Shown: in pieces, positions 30,776-48,900 of the stretch | How positions within the stretch are numbered: the first letter of the stretch is position 1 | Layout: each line of letters opens with the position of its first letter | Source: Ciona intestinalis | Taxonomy: Eukaryota > Chordata > Ascidiacea > Phlebobranchia > Cionidae | Assembly (NCBI RefSeq): GCF_000224145.3 | Contig: NC_020176.2 | Span: 2,408,792-2,472,791 of the forward strand | DNA: 64,000 nt | Direction of reading: 5' to 3' | Made by a program: the position numbers and the translations under genes | Notes under the pieces: model-generated | Databases searched by the model: none | What the model saw: the letters and a program-made list of their open reading frames with translations, nothing else | What the model was told of the DNA's origin: nothing

Positions 30776-33700
30776 TTAGAGCCTGCATAGACAAAGGACG
30801 GTTGGAATGAAAAGGCCAAAAGCGACCATAATTGGCATCACTAAGCTTCCACTATCCTCCGCATAAGGATCAGCAGCTGGAGGTCCGGATTTCAATTTGC
30901 TCTTCCGGCTCGATTGAGTTTTGGAGGTCTTTCTCTGCTCCGGTTGATCTTCAGTGTCTTCACTCTCGTCATCTTCAACTGGCTCTTCCTCTTCCCCTGT
31001 TTCCTCGTCTTGGGATGTCGGCCGATGTTTTAACTCCGGGAGTTTTGGGACATCTTCAAACAATAAAATATAATATTTATAAAATTTAAATTTTAAAAAA
31101 TAAATAAATAAAAATAAATAACTGTTGTTGTTATGAATATGACAGTCGTTCATACACCTCGTGCCTGTTTATTAGCCACGTATGTAAGTTTGTAAATGGT
31201 TAGTTTAGCTTTAGCCAATAGGACTTAGGTTTGAGGATCAACACTGGCAGTCTGGCATCATTGTGGACATATGTGTCGTTGGGCAGCAAGTCATGTGTGC
31301 AACTTTGTGGGTAATTGTTTCTCTCTGTATGACTGGTAATTTTGACAACGCATTAGTGAACGCTGGGTTGGAGCAATGTCTGTTAAGTGTCTTGCCCAAG
31401 AACACATACACCGATCAGTGTAAATGTCGCAGTTGAGCATCGAACCAGGTACCCTTTGGTTAGATGCAAGCGCCTAAACCACTGAGCTGTGGCACCGGAC
31501 GTCGAAAAAACTTACTTGTTACCAAAATTGATACTGATTTTTCTGTTTAGTGTGCCTTAAATAAACTTAATTTCAATTAACTTAGATACGAACTTTAAAA
31601 GAAATAAGAGCCAAAATAACCCCATATAACAGCTTGTTATGCATATTCTAGCGCTAAATATACCGAAACTGATTCTAATCTAATTTTTGGCTTCCTAGAC
31701 TAATAAATAATTAATATTTTGGCTGAAAAAATTTAAAATTCGAGTCTTTGTATTTTTGTGAAAATAGGCCATACATCACATATCATATGCATAAAGAGAA
31801 GTATAAATTATGAATAAATAATGAGCTTTGTGAAGCAAATAATACTTCTTCTAGTATGAATAAACCTTTTACTGCAATAGGCTATAGCTTTATGGGTATA
31901 AGCATTAAGCATTGCATTATTATAATTGATTAATTGTAAACTAATGCAGCTAAATATATATATTATATAGTGTGACAAAAAGTAACAAATACTGTATTTT
32001 ATAAAATATATACTTTTCTGACTTTATTATTGCCCTATGTGTTCATTTTTTTAATAAAAAAATATATATAATAAACACCAACAAAGTAATATGCATGGTA
32101 ACTTGTAATCAAGAACCAAAAAAACAGAACACCTGTGTTATAACGACTATCATTGCCCTGCCACACAAGGATAAATAAGTTATATTTATTCAATAAAACA
32201 AGCATACCTGCCACTGTACCCTTCATCAGATAGAAGGCACATATCTTCGGGTTGTCTGCAGCGCCCTAGGTAGACAAAAATAATTTTTTTAATATTAATA
32301 AAATTAATATAGACTGATAAAAATGTAAAAATTTCTCAAATTTTAGTTCACAGTAAAGATTTAGATTTTTATTTTTTTTTCAATCCAGATTTTAATTAAT
32401 TTGCAATTTGCCTGAAAAACGTATGTGTTTAGACTCTATCTGTTTTGTGCCAACTTTAATTAGGTCTCTGTGTGAACAATTATACCATCAACTGGTTGCA
32501 GACATACTTTAGTGAGTTTCTTGAGCTGAACCCCTAACGACGAAAGGATTTTTTCACTATTGCACTTTATTTTATTATCTTCTATGGTTATGCTACCAGT
32601 TAAAAACAACATTTGTCAATAGTGTCAATCCAGGTGTTTTGTTTAGAAAAAAATGGTCCAGATGATACCAAGAATAAATGAGACATTCTGACGCTACCAA
32701 TACTATAACATGTCTAATTCAAATATGACATGATTTTTTCTACCTGTTTTTGAAAAACATAGGATTGATGGGAACATATAGAACAAAAAACATTGGAGAT
32801 AACAAGGAGACAAATGGGTGAAAACTGGACCAAACCCAAACTAGTTATATTTATAAAAAACCATCTATTCTGCGTGAGTGAGTTCTCATTTAGAGACCGC
32901 TGGGGTTAAGTGACTCGCCCAAGGACACATAGGCCACAAAAGCCCACAATGGTAGCAGCGAAGAGCCTTGAACTCAATACCTCTCTGGGTTAGAGCCAGG
33001 CTAAGCAACTGTGCTACGGCACCGGTCGCACACCTTTACAAAATTCAAAACAGCTATAGAAATACCTTCATAAAATCAAGTTTCAGAACCCCATTGAATG
33101 TAGAAAACTCTCCAGTTACGCTAAGTTTTCCTTTCTTAATTGAAAGTGGAATAATTTCATCATATGCTGTGCTGTGGCCCACGAGGTTAAAAATATCAAG
33201 GTCTTGAACAATGGAATGGTCGTTTAGTTGAACGTTGAAAACCTGGGGGAAAAAAGATCTAAAATTAGTGGGGACAATGCATGGCGAAAGTTAGGGGTGA
33301 CAGATTGATTTTTTGGTATTTTTTGTTTAAAACATATATATATATATATATATATATATACTTTAAAAACTTATTTAAAAATTGTTGAATTATTATGGTT
33401 CTATGTAAAACTAGTCACGTTTCTGGAAAAAAAAATTGATTTCAAATTAAAAAAAAAGATTTATTGATTTAAATACCTTCAGGTTTGGTCCATAAAAATA
33501 TACTTCTGCAAACTTTAAGACCAAAACATAATCTCCGTCCTTTTGTACTGGGATGTTGTAAGAAAATGTTGAGTCATGCCAACGCTCCGTTTGGTACAAG
33601 ATATTGTCACTCGGTGGTGCTCTTGTGACAGTTTGTCGACGTCCGTAATCGCTTTTTGTCCCAACTTGTAAAGGATCACCTCTGTGGTATAAAATACATT

Positions 33701-34087
33701 TTTATGTTGAATATTATTAAAAAAGAAATATATATATATATAATTTAAAAAGAAAGTAAAAACAAATTGTTTTAGGCAAAAATCTAAATAAATATAATAT
33801 ATAAAAAATATAAAAATTTAATAGGCTGGTGAGAAGTGTAAAAGGTTGATGGTTAGGGGGTTAGTGGTTATAGGGGTTAGTCTTTGGCAAATAAGGTGGG
33901 GGGATTCTTCACTAGCACCAAGGATTTTTTCAGGATGAGTTTTACCAATTTAAACTCACAAATAATTGATTCCAAATGAGTCAACATGGCTGTCACCTCC
34001 ACAGTTAACAGCATACACAACTTCTGATGCAGACACACTAGAAATTGTGCAAATTAGTGTCAACAACAATAAAATGTCTACCGCCAT
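30776..34087 (-). CDS. MLEC: Malectin, complete, 5 coding exons
   Basis: Exons 34087-33960, 33681-33477, 33242-33066, 32265-32208 and 31053-30776 join in frame to 281 residues (vertebrate malectin about 292). Residues 1-20 are a signal peptide ([20 protein letters not shown]). The malectin fold follows: [96 protein letters not shown]. Then an acidic linker ([18 protein letters not shown]), a basic stretch and a C-terminal anchor [20 protein letters not shown] followed by LCRL, almost the vertebrate end. Known role: ER membrane lectin that binds diglucosylated N-glycans in early glycoprotein quality control, with ribophorin I. The aromatic run is kept, with Trp where vertebrates have Tyr after QTER. 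Introns contain SINE fragments and a TA microsatellite. Confidence 0.96.
31130..31497 (-). mobile_element. SINE copies, overlapping pieces, malectin intron 4
   Basis: A tail fragment to about 31205, a short head-like piece, then a fuller copy from 31283 ending in the ACCACTGAGCTGTGGCACCG head. Confidence 0.8.
32083..32195 (+). mobile_element. SINE tail fragment, malectin intron 4
   Basis: Ends 13 bases from malectin exon 4. Confidence 0.75.
32880..33030 (-). mobile_element. SINE head, malectin intron 3
   Basis: 'CTCGCCCAAGGACACATAGG' to 'CTGTGCTACGGCACCGG'. Confidence 0.85.
33338..33360. repeat. (TA)n microsatellite in malectin intron 2
   Basis: About 11 TA units. Confidence 0.85.
33830..33925 (+). 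repeat. Dispersed G-rich repeat R6, malectin intron 1
   Basis: Best match of the family to 23730-23850, ending 'TTCTTCACTAGCACCAAGG', 35 bases from malectin exon 1. Confidence 0.7.
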
Positions 34088-34098
34088 TCTGCTGAAAT
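34088..34098 (-). promoter_or_regulatory. Acceptor-like site directly upstream of malectin ATG
   Basis: Minus strand ATTTCATTTCAG ends at 34092, four bases before the ATG (a second CAG follows). Position and pyrimidine content suit a spliced-leader acceptor or a 5'-UTR intron end. Confidence 0.45.
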
Positions 34099-35074
34099 GA
34101 AATATATTTTTGTATAGAAACGTACCATGTAATTTTTTGGCATATATAAGCGCTACAAAATCGTTGGCAAACTTATTCTATTCACTTAAAATGAGCATAA
34201 GCTGTTTTGAGACATAACTGCGAAAATCAATTATACAAAAAAAAAGATTTTCTTTTTGGATTTAGACTGTAAACACCTAGAAATTCAAATTACAATTTCA
34301 TCAAGATTTTTATTAGTGGTGGTACTTTTTAAAGAAAGTCTTACACTGCCAATGCAACCCTTTGGAAACATATTTAAAAAAACGACTGAAAAATACGAAA
34401 AAAACTAACTTTTGAATTTTAATTACCGCAAGATATACACATTCAATTACTCTACAAAACAGAAAAAGTTATTATTCTGTCTTTAGAACTGCTTTAAACT
34501 ATCATGCTACATACGTTACCGGCGAAACAGCAGTTATAAGAAATGCACATGCTGAGTTACAAGTGTTCGCGTGGCATCATACGTCTCGCGTCGAAGCAAA
34601 ACAATCGAACCATCAATCAAATTCATATAAATCACCAACGCAAAAACAGATGCTATAAGGGACGCTTGCATTTGGTCAAGTGCTAGCAGCTAGGCGTATT
34701 CCTAAATATTAAATATCTCATGATTAAGTAATATGTTGTACATAAAATGACATATTAGGGAACTGAAATTTTGTTTCATCATTAGATCTGTCTTGTAAAC
34801 CATCATCAAATCTCTTCAATATTTCTGTTTACCAATGCATATACATCAGACTCTGATACCGATAGATATTTTAGATTCCAGGTGGCATTGCACAGTTGAA
34901 TTCCTAACATCTCTAGTATTTTAAATGTGCAGTGAAGTGAAATGTTAGTTTAAAATGCACTCGCATAGGTGTCAAATAGCAATTCAACGTGTCCGTTTGG
35001 TGTGAAATCGCCGTGTCCCTTATATAGCTACAAATGAAGACGTTTTGTTGGCCTGAAACTTGTTTTCAGTGTTG

Positions 35075-35215
35075 ATAAATGAATTTGTCGTCAATTGGCT
35101 TACCCAAGGACACATACACCCACAATGGTAGCCGATTAGCAGAAACGAGCCTTGAACGCTTAAACTGTTGGTTTGAAGCGCGTGCGCTATAACCATTGTG
35201 CTACGGCGCCAAACA
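35075..35215 (-). mobile_element. SINE head, downstream of intelectin-like gene
   Basis: 'AGGACACATACACCCACAAT' to 'TTGTGCTACGGCGCC'. Confidence 0.85.
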
Positions 35216-35398
35216 AGTGCCAAATTAAAAACATCGCTAGAGCTTTTCTTCCGGTAACCATGGACAAACTTGTATTTTATCGTGCAACACTGGCCCACTT
35301 GTTATTCATCTGGCAACACTGGCTTTAATCCATTCATCTTTGTTACCCTATATCTAACGCTATACTCACTGCTAAATAGTCGGTATTCAAGTATTTAC

Positions 35399-35404
35399 TT
35401 TATT
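35399..35404 (-). terminator. Candidate poly(A) signal of intelectin-like gene
   Basis: AATAAA read on the minus strand, 27 bases beyond the TAA at 35433-35431, implying a very short 3' UTR. Confidence 0.5.
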
Positions 35405-35430
35405 AGCAATACCCTTGAAATACAAAGCAT

Positions 35431-39934
<4,504 letters not shown>

Positions 39935-40696
39935 TATTTCTCTGCCTAGCTAAAACTGAGTACGAAATAAAGTTAAAAGCGTCTTATTCCTGCTGCGTAC
40001 GATGTATAAGGTAATTGTTTTTGGTAGGAGACGCCCTAAGGGTGTATAACAATAATATTTTCGCAGCCAAGTCCGGAGTATATTCTAAAACAGCCATACA
40101 TGCTGTATAATCAAGAAAATGCAACGTTTCGTATAGCTGAAACACTAACGCTATTCTATTCGGTTTGCGCCTTGGGGAATACCGCAAAATTCCAGCTTAA
40201 TCCAAAAATCCCACGCCGTATAATCTTTTGTTGTGTATACTCGGGCAAAAATTAGAAAAAAAGTGTTAATTAATGTTAGAAGTTTTATAGAAGTACTTAT
40301 TTAAAAAGTGCTGCATTATAAAAACACTTCGTTATTTTTTGGTAAACATCGTGTAATTAATTATATAATTATAAGTTGTATTATTATATTTAGTTAAATG
40401 TGTTAACACAGCATAAAAACCGCCTAACTTCCGTTTCCAAACTAACGAACATTTTTTGATTGATTAACTAGTGAATGTTTACAATTTAACACCCAGACCA
40501 GACCTGAAGTTACGCGTGCCCAGTTATTAGAGCTATGCTCTCTTGTTAAACGATTTGAAGTTTTAGCCTAAACAAACGTATGTCGTTTTCCCAGTAATAG
40601 TAAAGGGTCAATTCGAGATAAATCTTAACAGGAATACATTTCAACGCATCGAGATATATAAAACTACAATAACATGTTTTGCATATAACATAATAT

Positions 40697-40886
40697 TGTA
40701 TAGTGCAGTGGGGGGAGATAGGACACCTTTTTCACATAATATCCAAATATCCTGATCGTGTTTTAAACAACTATCAACGGTCTATTGGAGTCTTAAGGAT
40801 ACGGTTTTATAATTTTTTGATTATTCTTTGTTTACTACCAAATGGGACGAAAGATAGAATGAAAAGGTGTCCCCTCTTCCCATCAT
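40697..40886 (+). mobile_element. MITE, near full length, intergenic
   Basis: Left end AGTGGGGGGAGATAGGACAC; interior intact. Confidence 0.9.
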
Positions 40887-41225
40887 TTGTAATTTCATCC
40901 TGGTAGACGACGTAGGAAGTCGAAACATCGGTTAGCCAAAATAAAAGCACAAATAAGCCTGGCAGTAACAGTATATTTGTTATGTATAATGCTGTTAAAC
41001 CACGACTCGAACCACAAATGACGTTATGTTGAAATTCGACCCGCGGCTGAACGCGTAACCACCACTGTAACACTTGCATATCTAATGCTTGATCGATTTT
41101 CGTTGTTTTTCTCGCTACACCTAAGCTCTAAGTTACAGTGAAGTACTTCATGAAAATTTCATAACGTGTATATACGAGTTTGTTCTACACTTGACACTTT
41201 TTTCATAAACACGACTGGTTTATAT

Positions 41226-41418
41226 AGTAAAATGGGGTATAAGATGAAACGTGTTTTCATTCTCTTTTCGCGCCTCATTTGGTGGTAAACAAAGAATAGT
41301 TACAGAATTAAATAACCGTAGTCGACTCTAAAATATGTTTTTTACTTGTTGAAAACACGATCAGGAAATACGTGATCTCTATGTTAACGGTTTATTCCAT
41401 CTTAAACCATAGTACTAC
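41226..41418 (-). mobile_element. MITE, second subfamily, near full length
   Basis: AGTAAAATGGGGTATAAGAT to ATCTTAAACCATAGTACT. Confidence 0.85.
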
Positions 41419-41499
41419 ATGTCGTTAACTCTCGACGCTCGTAATTGCTCTAACCAAATGTTTCCTTATGCGTCGCACAAATTGTCAGCCAAGAATGTA

Positions 41500-41612
41500 A
41501 AAAAAAAAAATATTCGCCCACAAAGTTACATACGTGGTAAGTCGTATATGAAGCAGAACATCCGTGTTATAATGACTGTTTTTACCCCGCCATGCGAGGC
41601 TAAGTAATTTTA
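41500..41612 (+). mobile_element. SINE tail fragment
   Basis: 'GTGGTAAGTCGTATATGAAG' and 'CCATGCGAGGCTAAGTAA'. Confidence 0.72.
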
Positions 41613-42984
41613 ACTGTATCTAAAAATGCATTAATGAAACTATACGCCATGTCTTTCCGTTGGCTAAGGAATCGTGTTAGGTCTATAGGTCATTGGACTT
41701 CGGTTTAATCAATGAGTTGTTTTTGTACAACGCATGTCGGACGTTACGACAGTGTGTACATTATTGATTTCACTGCAGACGAGTTCCGTGAAAATTAAAA
41801 TCAATAATTAGCGTTAGACGTTTCAAGACGGTTTTTGATGTAAAGTAACAGTAACAAATTGGAATGTAGAAATTTGCTGTTTTTTTAGTGATTCGCATGT
41901 TTTTGTCTACATCATCAAACTAACTTGTACAATAAAAAAAAAAAACAGCGGCATATAGCTTACACTGTTATTTCGTTTTGTTGTTAATGGAACTGCGTGT
42001 TTTTGTTTACATAATCGAACTAATTTTGCCAAAAAAATCCAAAAAACAGCTTGAATTTCGTGCAAATGAAGCATATAAACTGTTGTTGCGTGTTTTGCAT
42101 ATTGAAATAGAACTTAAACACATTAATAAGTCATGAGATAGGTGTATTTGTGTAAAACTCCACTGTTAAAAACCTTTATTTTGCAGTTTATAGTTTTATT
42201 AATAAGCTTCTCTCTGCAGCGGCTTTAAAACTTCACAATTAACAGGAATGTACAATGAACGCTTTAAGCAAAAAGTGCGGGAAAACAAACCATGTGGGAA
42301 ATAAAAAATGGTGGCAATTAGGAAATAACTGTAAACTGTAAACGAACGTCAATTACTTCATACAAAACTAGTTGGGTGATTTTTTATCGTTCGTTGTAGT
42401 TTTACGCAACAGATACGTAGCTTTGTGCTAAAAAAACAGCACAACTCAATTCACAGTATAAAAAAAGAATAAATATACTCTTTTTTTTCTTAACACGCGT
42501 TTCATACTTAGTAATACTATTACACAGGTCTTTATACCACGCAGCGTAAACCAAGAAATCGCAACTAAAATTACAGTAAGAACCGCGAATCTTAACGCTT
42601 CAACAAACGAACTCCTGAAGGTTAAACCACAATTACGCGCCGCCTGTAACTGGTTTAAACTGGTTTAAACTAGTTTAAAGCGACACATACGCGTGTTAAA
42701 GAACCTATGCGACGTGTGATACAATTGCTAGATAAATCTTTGAAGACCATATTTTGATCAAAAACAGATCAAAAATGGCGAAACAAAGTATCGGGCGATA
42801 AAAAACACTGATAAAATGAACGCATCTATTTAAATACAGCAGGTTCAAAAACCCGGTATATCAGTTGCCGAAATTTTAAACAATAAATTTAACAACGAAA
42901 ATGGGGAAACCAGACAAACTAAACCTGGATGACGTCACGTATTATTTCTGACGTCACTAAATCGTTTCTAACGTCGTGATGACG

Positions 42985-45900
42985 TCACTGGTCGTGTTCC
43001 TCGACGAGTAGTGGACTGCATGAAGTTGTACTAACGGGGCTGATTGGTTCCTCGTTTCTGATTGGCTCGGATTGTATCACGTGTTCGGACACGGTTGACT
43101 GCGTGACCTGGTCGTCGCGGTTGTTCGCACTCGACGATGACGTAGCTGGGGGAAATTGATTATATAGTAGGGTAGGGGATATGGGACATCCAATCTATTT
43201 TCTCGTTGTAATTGGTAGTAAACAAAGAACATTCAACGAATTATAAAACCGTATCCTCACTCCCCATAGAGCGTAATTAATTGTTTAAAACGATCACGAT
43301 ATTTGGACATTATGTGCTAAAGGTAGACTGTCTTCCCTCACTTTACCATAGTTATGGTGATGAGTTCAGCCTCGTATGGCGGGAAAACGACTGTCGTTAT
43401 TTATAACACGTATGTTCGTATGTTCTGTTTCATACACCTCGCGCCAGCTTACGAGTTACTAGGTATTTCATATTGTGGGCAATTAATAATTATTATGTTT
43501 TAATTTTTTTCAATGTATAACTGATAATCTGGGATAAGGGATCACTTGGTTGGAGCAATTGCCGTTATTGTCTCTGTTTGTTTATAACGGTCAGTATCGA
43601 GCATCAAACAGTAACCTTCAGTTACGACGCCAGCACACAGAGCCGGACAGTTCATGAAATATTAAAGTTTAAGAAGCTGCCAGAAGTAAATATTATAAAT
43701 TCAATTCTCGCTAACGACTGGAAGGCTTTTTCTGAGGCTTATAAATGTTTTAGGCTAATCAGAATAATGCAAAAGTGTATGCTGGTATTGTTGGTTAAGA
43801 TGGGTCAGGTCATCCTCTTTCCTAACGGCCCATTTAGTAGTGAATAAAGAATATTTACAGAAATATATAGGCATAGCTGCGTTGTTAATTGTTAAAACAT
43901 GATCAGGAAATATAGGATTACCGGCGCCGTGGCAAAGTGGTTAGCGCTCCTGCCTGTAACCCAGAGGTAATGGGTTAAAGGCTCGTCGCTGCTATCATTT
44001 GTGGGCATATGTGTTCTTGGGCAAGACATTTAACGGCAATTGCTCCAACCCAGTGGTCACTAATGGCTTGTCCAAATTATCAGCCACACATAAAAAAATC
44101 CTCCCCAAAAAAAACACCTAAAGAATAACATACATAATAACTCGTATGCTAACACGAGGTGTATGAAACAGTAAACCTGTGTTATAACAACTGTCAGTCA
44201 ATCTAATTTGATCAATAAATCTAAAAACACAGAGCAAGGCATATACATTGTTATTGAGTATTTTACACAGAAGTTTAAACCCATTAATAAATTATGAGAT
44301 GATGACATAAGTGTGAAAATGCTATTATAAACATGGCATTCATTCTCTTGGTTCCTGACATTATGGGTATGTGTTCTGGGCAAGACACTTCACGGAAATT
44401 GCACCGACCCAGTGGTCACTAATGGGTTATCCAAATTGTAAGCCATACATAAATAGATCACCCACATAGTTACATTCGTGTTTTAAACAATACATAGTAG
44501 CTTGTTAGCCGGCACGAAGTGAAACAGAACATCCTAAACCTAATTGTTACTTTCTGGCCATGCAAAGATAAAGCAAGTTATATTCATTCCTGATCGTGTT
44601 TTAAACAATCAACAACGCTTTTTTTAGACTTGTGAGGCTACAGTTTATAAATCTTTAAATATTCGTTGTTTGATTCCAAATGGGACGATAAAATAGTATG
44701 AAAATACAATCCATCTTCCCCCACCCTACTATATCACTGTTTAAGTTACTCGCCTCATCTGGCGTCGCAAATGTCCCACATTATCAATAAATCTGAATGT
44801 ACCATTTTACCCCAACCTACTATTTTCGCAAACATTAGTTATGCGAAATAAATTTTGTAACTTATTATTTTGGGTTATACTTATTAATTCATTCAACTTA
44901 CCTTCTGGACTTGCTGGTGGTAAGGTGATGCTTGCGTTGTACGAGGGGGGTGATTCCCCGCTTGAAGACCTTGACCCACGTTCGTTCCGGGTGGCTGGTT
45001 TCAACGAACTGTACGAGGGTGGGGGTTCGGACATGTCTTCGCTATCATTGGGGTCAACAAAACTCATACGATCACTGCTGCTACAGTAACGTCCCATGAA
45101 GGCTCTTGTAGGTGGAAGTGCTGTGTGTAAATAAGTTTATTGGATATTATATTACTGTGGGGTAAGATGAGATACAATAGCATCTAAGATGGGATAAGAA
45201 GATAGAATAGCATCCATTGTGGAGTATGCGTCCTTGGGAAAGATACTTACTGGAAATTGCTTCAACCCAGTGGCCAGTAATGGGTTGTCCAAATTATCAG
45301 CCACACAAATGAAAAAAAACACAAAGTAACATACTTGGTAACTTATAAGCTGGCACGAGGTGTATAAAACAGAATGCTCGAGTTATAACGAGTGTCGTTT
45401 CCCGGCTACACAAGGATAAAGTAAGTTACAATCATTTATTCACTTACACTGTTGTGACATCCATGTGTTATGGGATCTATCTCTTCTATGTCGACTCGGG
45501 ATAATTGCACCTCGTGCTCTGTGCATCAGATTCCGAGAGAAAAAGAGCAAAAGAGTGACGACCACAAGCACTGACATACAACTCACTATAAGACGTTGAG
45601 TTCCAGATAGGTTGACAAACACTATTAAAAATATTGGTAATGAGTTATGTGTATTTTAAGTAAAATGATGCAGTTTTTGCAATGTATTAAATAATGTATG
45701 GACTTTTTAATTGTTAGATTGTAGTTGGAAATGTAGCCGGTTACTTTTAAAACTAGATAAACAACACACAGTGTAACAGATAAACAAGACACAGTATAAT
45801 AGATATACAAAAGACAGTGTATCAGATAAACAGCACACAGTATACCAGTTAAACAACAAACAGTATACCAAATAACCAACACACAGTATACCGGCTATAC

Positions 45901-48900
45901 AACAGACAGTATACCAGCTAAACAACACACAGTATACCAGCCAAACAACATACAGTATACCATATAAACAACACATAGTGTACCAGATAAACAACAAACA
46001 GTATACCAGATAAACAACACACAGTATACCAGATAAACAACACACAGTATACCAGTTAAACAAGACACAATATACCAGCTAAACAGCACACACTGACACT
46101 AACCAGTTAAATAACACACAGTATACCAGTTAAACAACAAACATACCCAATACAGCGAACAATATCTACTACATAAGCCATATACTAACTACTACAACCA
46201 GTGGCGCAACCAGAAAAAAAAGGGGGGGGGGGGGTTTAATTAAAAAAAAAATATTTTTTTTTTAATTTTTTTTTTGGTTTAACCAACATACTGTCATTTT
46301 CTTCCGAGTCCGTTGGTTCATCTGGGTGATTTCGTCCCGATTTGTCACAACGACAGCAAATATCTGGGTTTGGGCCCTCGCAATCCGTCAACATCCTGCT
46401 GTTGCATGTGGGGGAATAACAGTAGGAGGGTTGGCTGTTGTTGCCGCAAATACACATCTGGCATTCGTCTGCTTTCCCGAAAGGTGTGTACTCAGCACCA
46501 TTATCAACAAAGTTTCCCTTGAAGTCGATGCATTTATCCCCTTGCGAAGCTGTTAAAGGAATGTCTGAATTAAAATTGTTTCTTTTTATATTTTTTGCTA
46601 GATTAATTAAAACATTTTTTTTAAAAATTGTAATGCAGCTTATTAGTTTTAAATTTTAAAGTCAATGCATGTGTCACCTTGCGACGCGGTAAAAAAATGT
46701 GTGAATAAAAAAAAATATATATATATAGTTCTTTTTATAATTTTTGCTGGATTAATTAAAAGAATTTTTTTTTAAAACAGTGACGTAGCATATTAGTTTT
46801 AAATATCAAAGTCGATGCATCCAAAGCGGGGCGATGCATTGCAAAGCGGGTAAAAGAAATGTGTAAGGTAAAAATAGTTCTTTTTATACAGGTTTTTTGT
46901 GGTTAATTTTTAGAACTTTTACAAAACCGTTAGTGCAGCTTATTAGTTTTACATATTGCCTGAACATAAATTTTTATTATTTTATTTCACTCAAAGAGAA
47001 TAAGAATTTAAAGAATTATAAAGACCAAAAAAACTGTCTCATACTGTGGCGTATGACCATGTATGAAATAGTATTTTGATCACATGATTTAAATACTATG
47101 TTTTTTGCCTGCAATTAAATAATAGATGGTTACATAAGAACATAACTAATTAACTATAACAGTGTGGAAACTCTTTTTAAAATTATAATACCCCAAGTGG
47201 AGCAAAACACAATTTAAAATTAAAACTACAATTGCTGATTCATTCAGCTAATTACACGTTGATTAAATTCTTATTGATTTTGGTTCAAAGTCCAATTTCA
47301 ACTTTGCAGTAAAAGTTCAATAAGAAATGCATTAAAAGTAAAATGTTCGGATACAGTTGGGTGGTTACTCTTAAGCGTTGTCTGGTACACGCCATGCTTT
47401 GTCATGGTTAAATAGTTTTCAGGTATTTAGCTGTAAATATGGTTACGCTCCAATACCAAAGCAGATCATATCTCTACTAGTCTAGACAGTAGCCTACACA
47501 ATTCATGAATAAACATGCAAGCTTAACAGGCCAATTCTGGTACAAATCTCAGGTCCTATTACATTTCATGCTGAAGGACATCACCCAAGTAAAATGGAAA
47601 TCAAAACTAATAAGCTAATATACAAACACAAGATAACGAATTTAAATGGCAAACATAAAACCGTGTTTTGGCGTAAAAATATAGAATAAAAATTCGGAAA
47701 ACTAACAAGTAAAACCATTGAAGCTATAAGCTATTAAAATATTGGAATAAACTAACTTTTAAACTAATAGAGTAAAAAAAACATAACAGTTTTTGTTACT
47801 GAATATAAAATGTCTGGACAAAAATATTTCTAAAAATCCATTTATTTTATTATTAAAGCAATAAAAATATGTTATAATTTATAAAATGTCTGAAAAAAAT
47901 TAAAAACTACATATATATCTAAAAAAAAAATGAAAAAAAATTTACTTTATTACTACACTAAAATTAATCAGGATTTAAAACGCAGAAGCGCTTTAAATCC
48001 TCTGAAAAGTACTTAAGATGCCTCTGTTATGCAACATCTTAAAAATAACCTGCGTTAATTCTTTTATTGATTAGAAACAGCAGAAAAACCGATCAATAAT
48101 GACAGAACAGGAATATTTGTTGGCACAAAAAACGGAATGTGAGGATATTTTAGACTTTGTAAAATTTGTGGAAAAACATCCCTTGTTATCCATTGTTAAA
48201 TAAACACTATATATTACAGAAGAGGTACTACTTTTTGAACTTATGCTATATTTCAATATTAGTACTACAATAATTCCATATGATTCATAACAAAAATAAA
48301 ATTAGCTTGGCAGAAAGAAATACTTTAGATCCAGAAAAAACATTTACACACACTGCTGGTTGTGAAATACTACTTTAACACAGCCACTTACCTACAATAA
48401 TTTGGGGACATTGATTTTCATCAGAATTATCAACACAATGCTGAATACCATCACATACTTGTCCCTTCTCAATACATTGCCAGTTGTTACATACAAAGGA
48501 ATTAGCTCCACATCCCAGGAATTCAGCAATTCGAGAACTGAAAACAGATTCAAAATTAAATACTGATTTAAATGTTAAAAAATGATTTAAAGTAAAAAAA
48601 AAACAGATTTAACAGTTAAAAAAAAAATTAAACGTAAAAACCTAACTCAAAACTTAAAAAATGTTGTTTTTTAGGTAAAAGGTTTATATATATATCTTTT
48701 TAAAGGGTTATTTTGCATATGTTATTGCATTTTTAATATAGCAAAATCAGCAAAAGTTACTATACACTCTGTATGAGTGAGGTCTTGGAATGCAGGCCAG
48801 AATTGGCCAATTAGCATACAATACAAATGCAAGTATAAGTTGGCACACTGGTTTTAATACCTTTTATTTGATTTTAATAACGCACATAAACGAGTAATAG

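Larger units (their letters stand above)
34093..35430. other. Intergenic region between malectin and intelectin-like gene
   Basis: Malectin promoter side plus the intelectin 3' flank, both on the minus strand. It holds a SINE head at 35075-35215. AATAAA on the minus strand at 35404-35399 lies 27 bases past the intelectin stop and is a good poly(A) signal candidate. No other gene seen. Confidence 0.55.
39935..42984. other. Intergenic region between intelectin-like and DGCR2-like genes
   Basis: About 3 kb without a supported gene. It should hold the intelectin promoter (left end) and the 3' flank of the DGCR2-like gene (right end). It contains MITEs near 40697 and 41226, a SINE tail at 41500-41612 and an imperfect 'ggtttaaact' triplet near 42650. 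The rest is AT-rich unique sequence. Confidence 0.55.

Noticed and set aside
45707-46063. A 118-codon minus-strand open frame of repeated Tyr/Cys/Leu residues
   Set aside because: It is only the translation of the 23-base minisatellite, which has no stop in that orientation.
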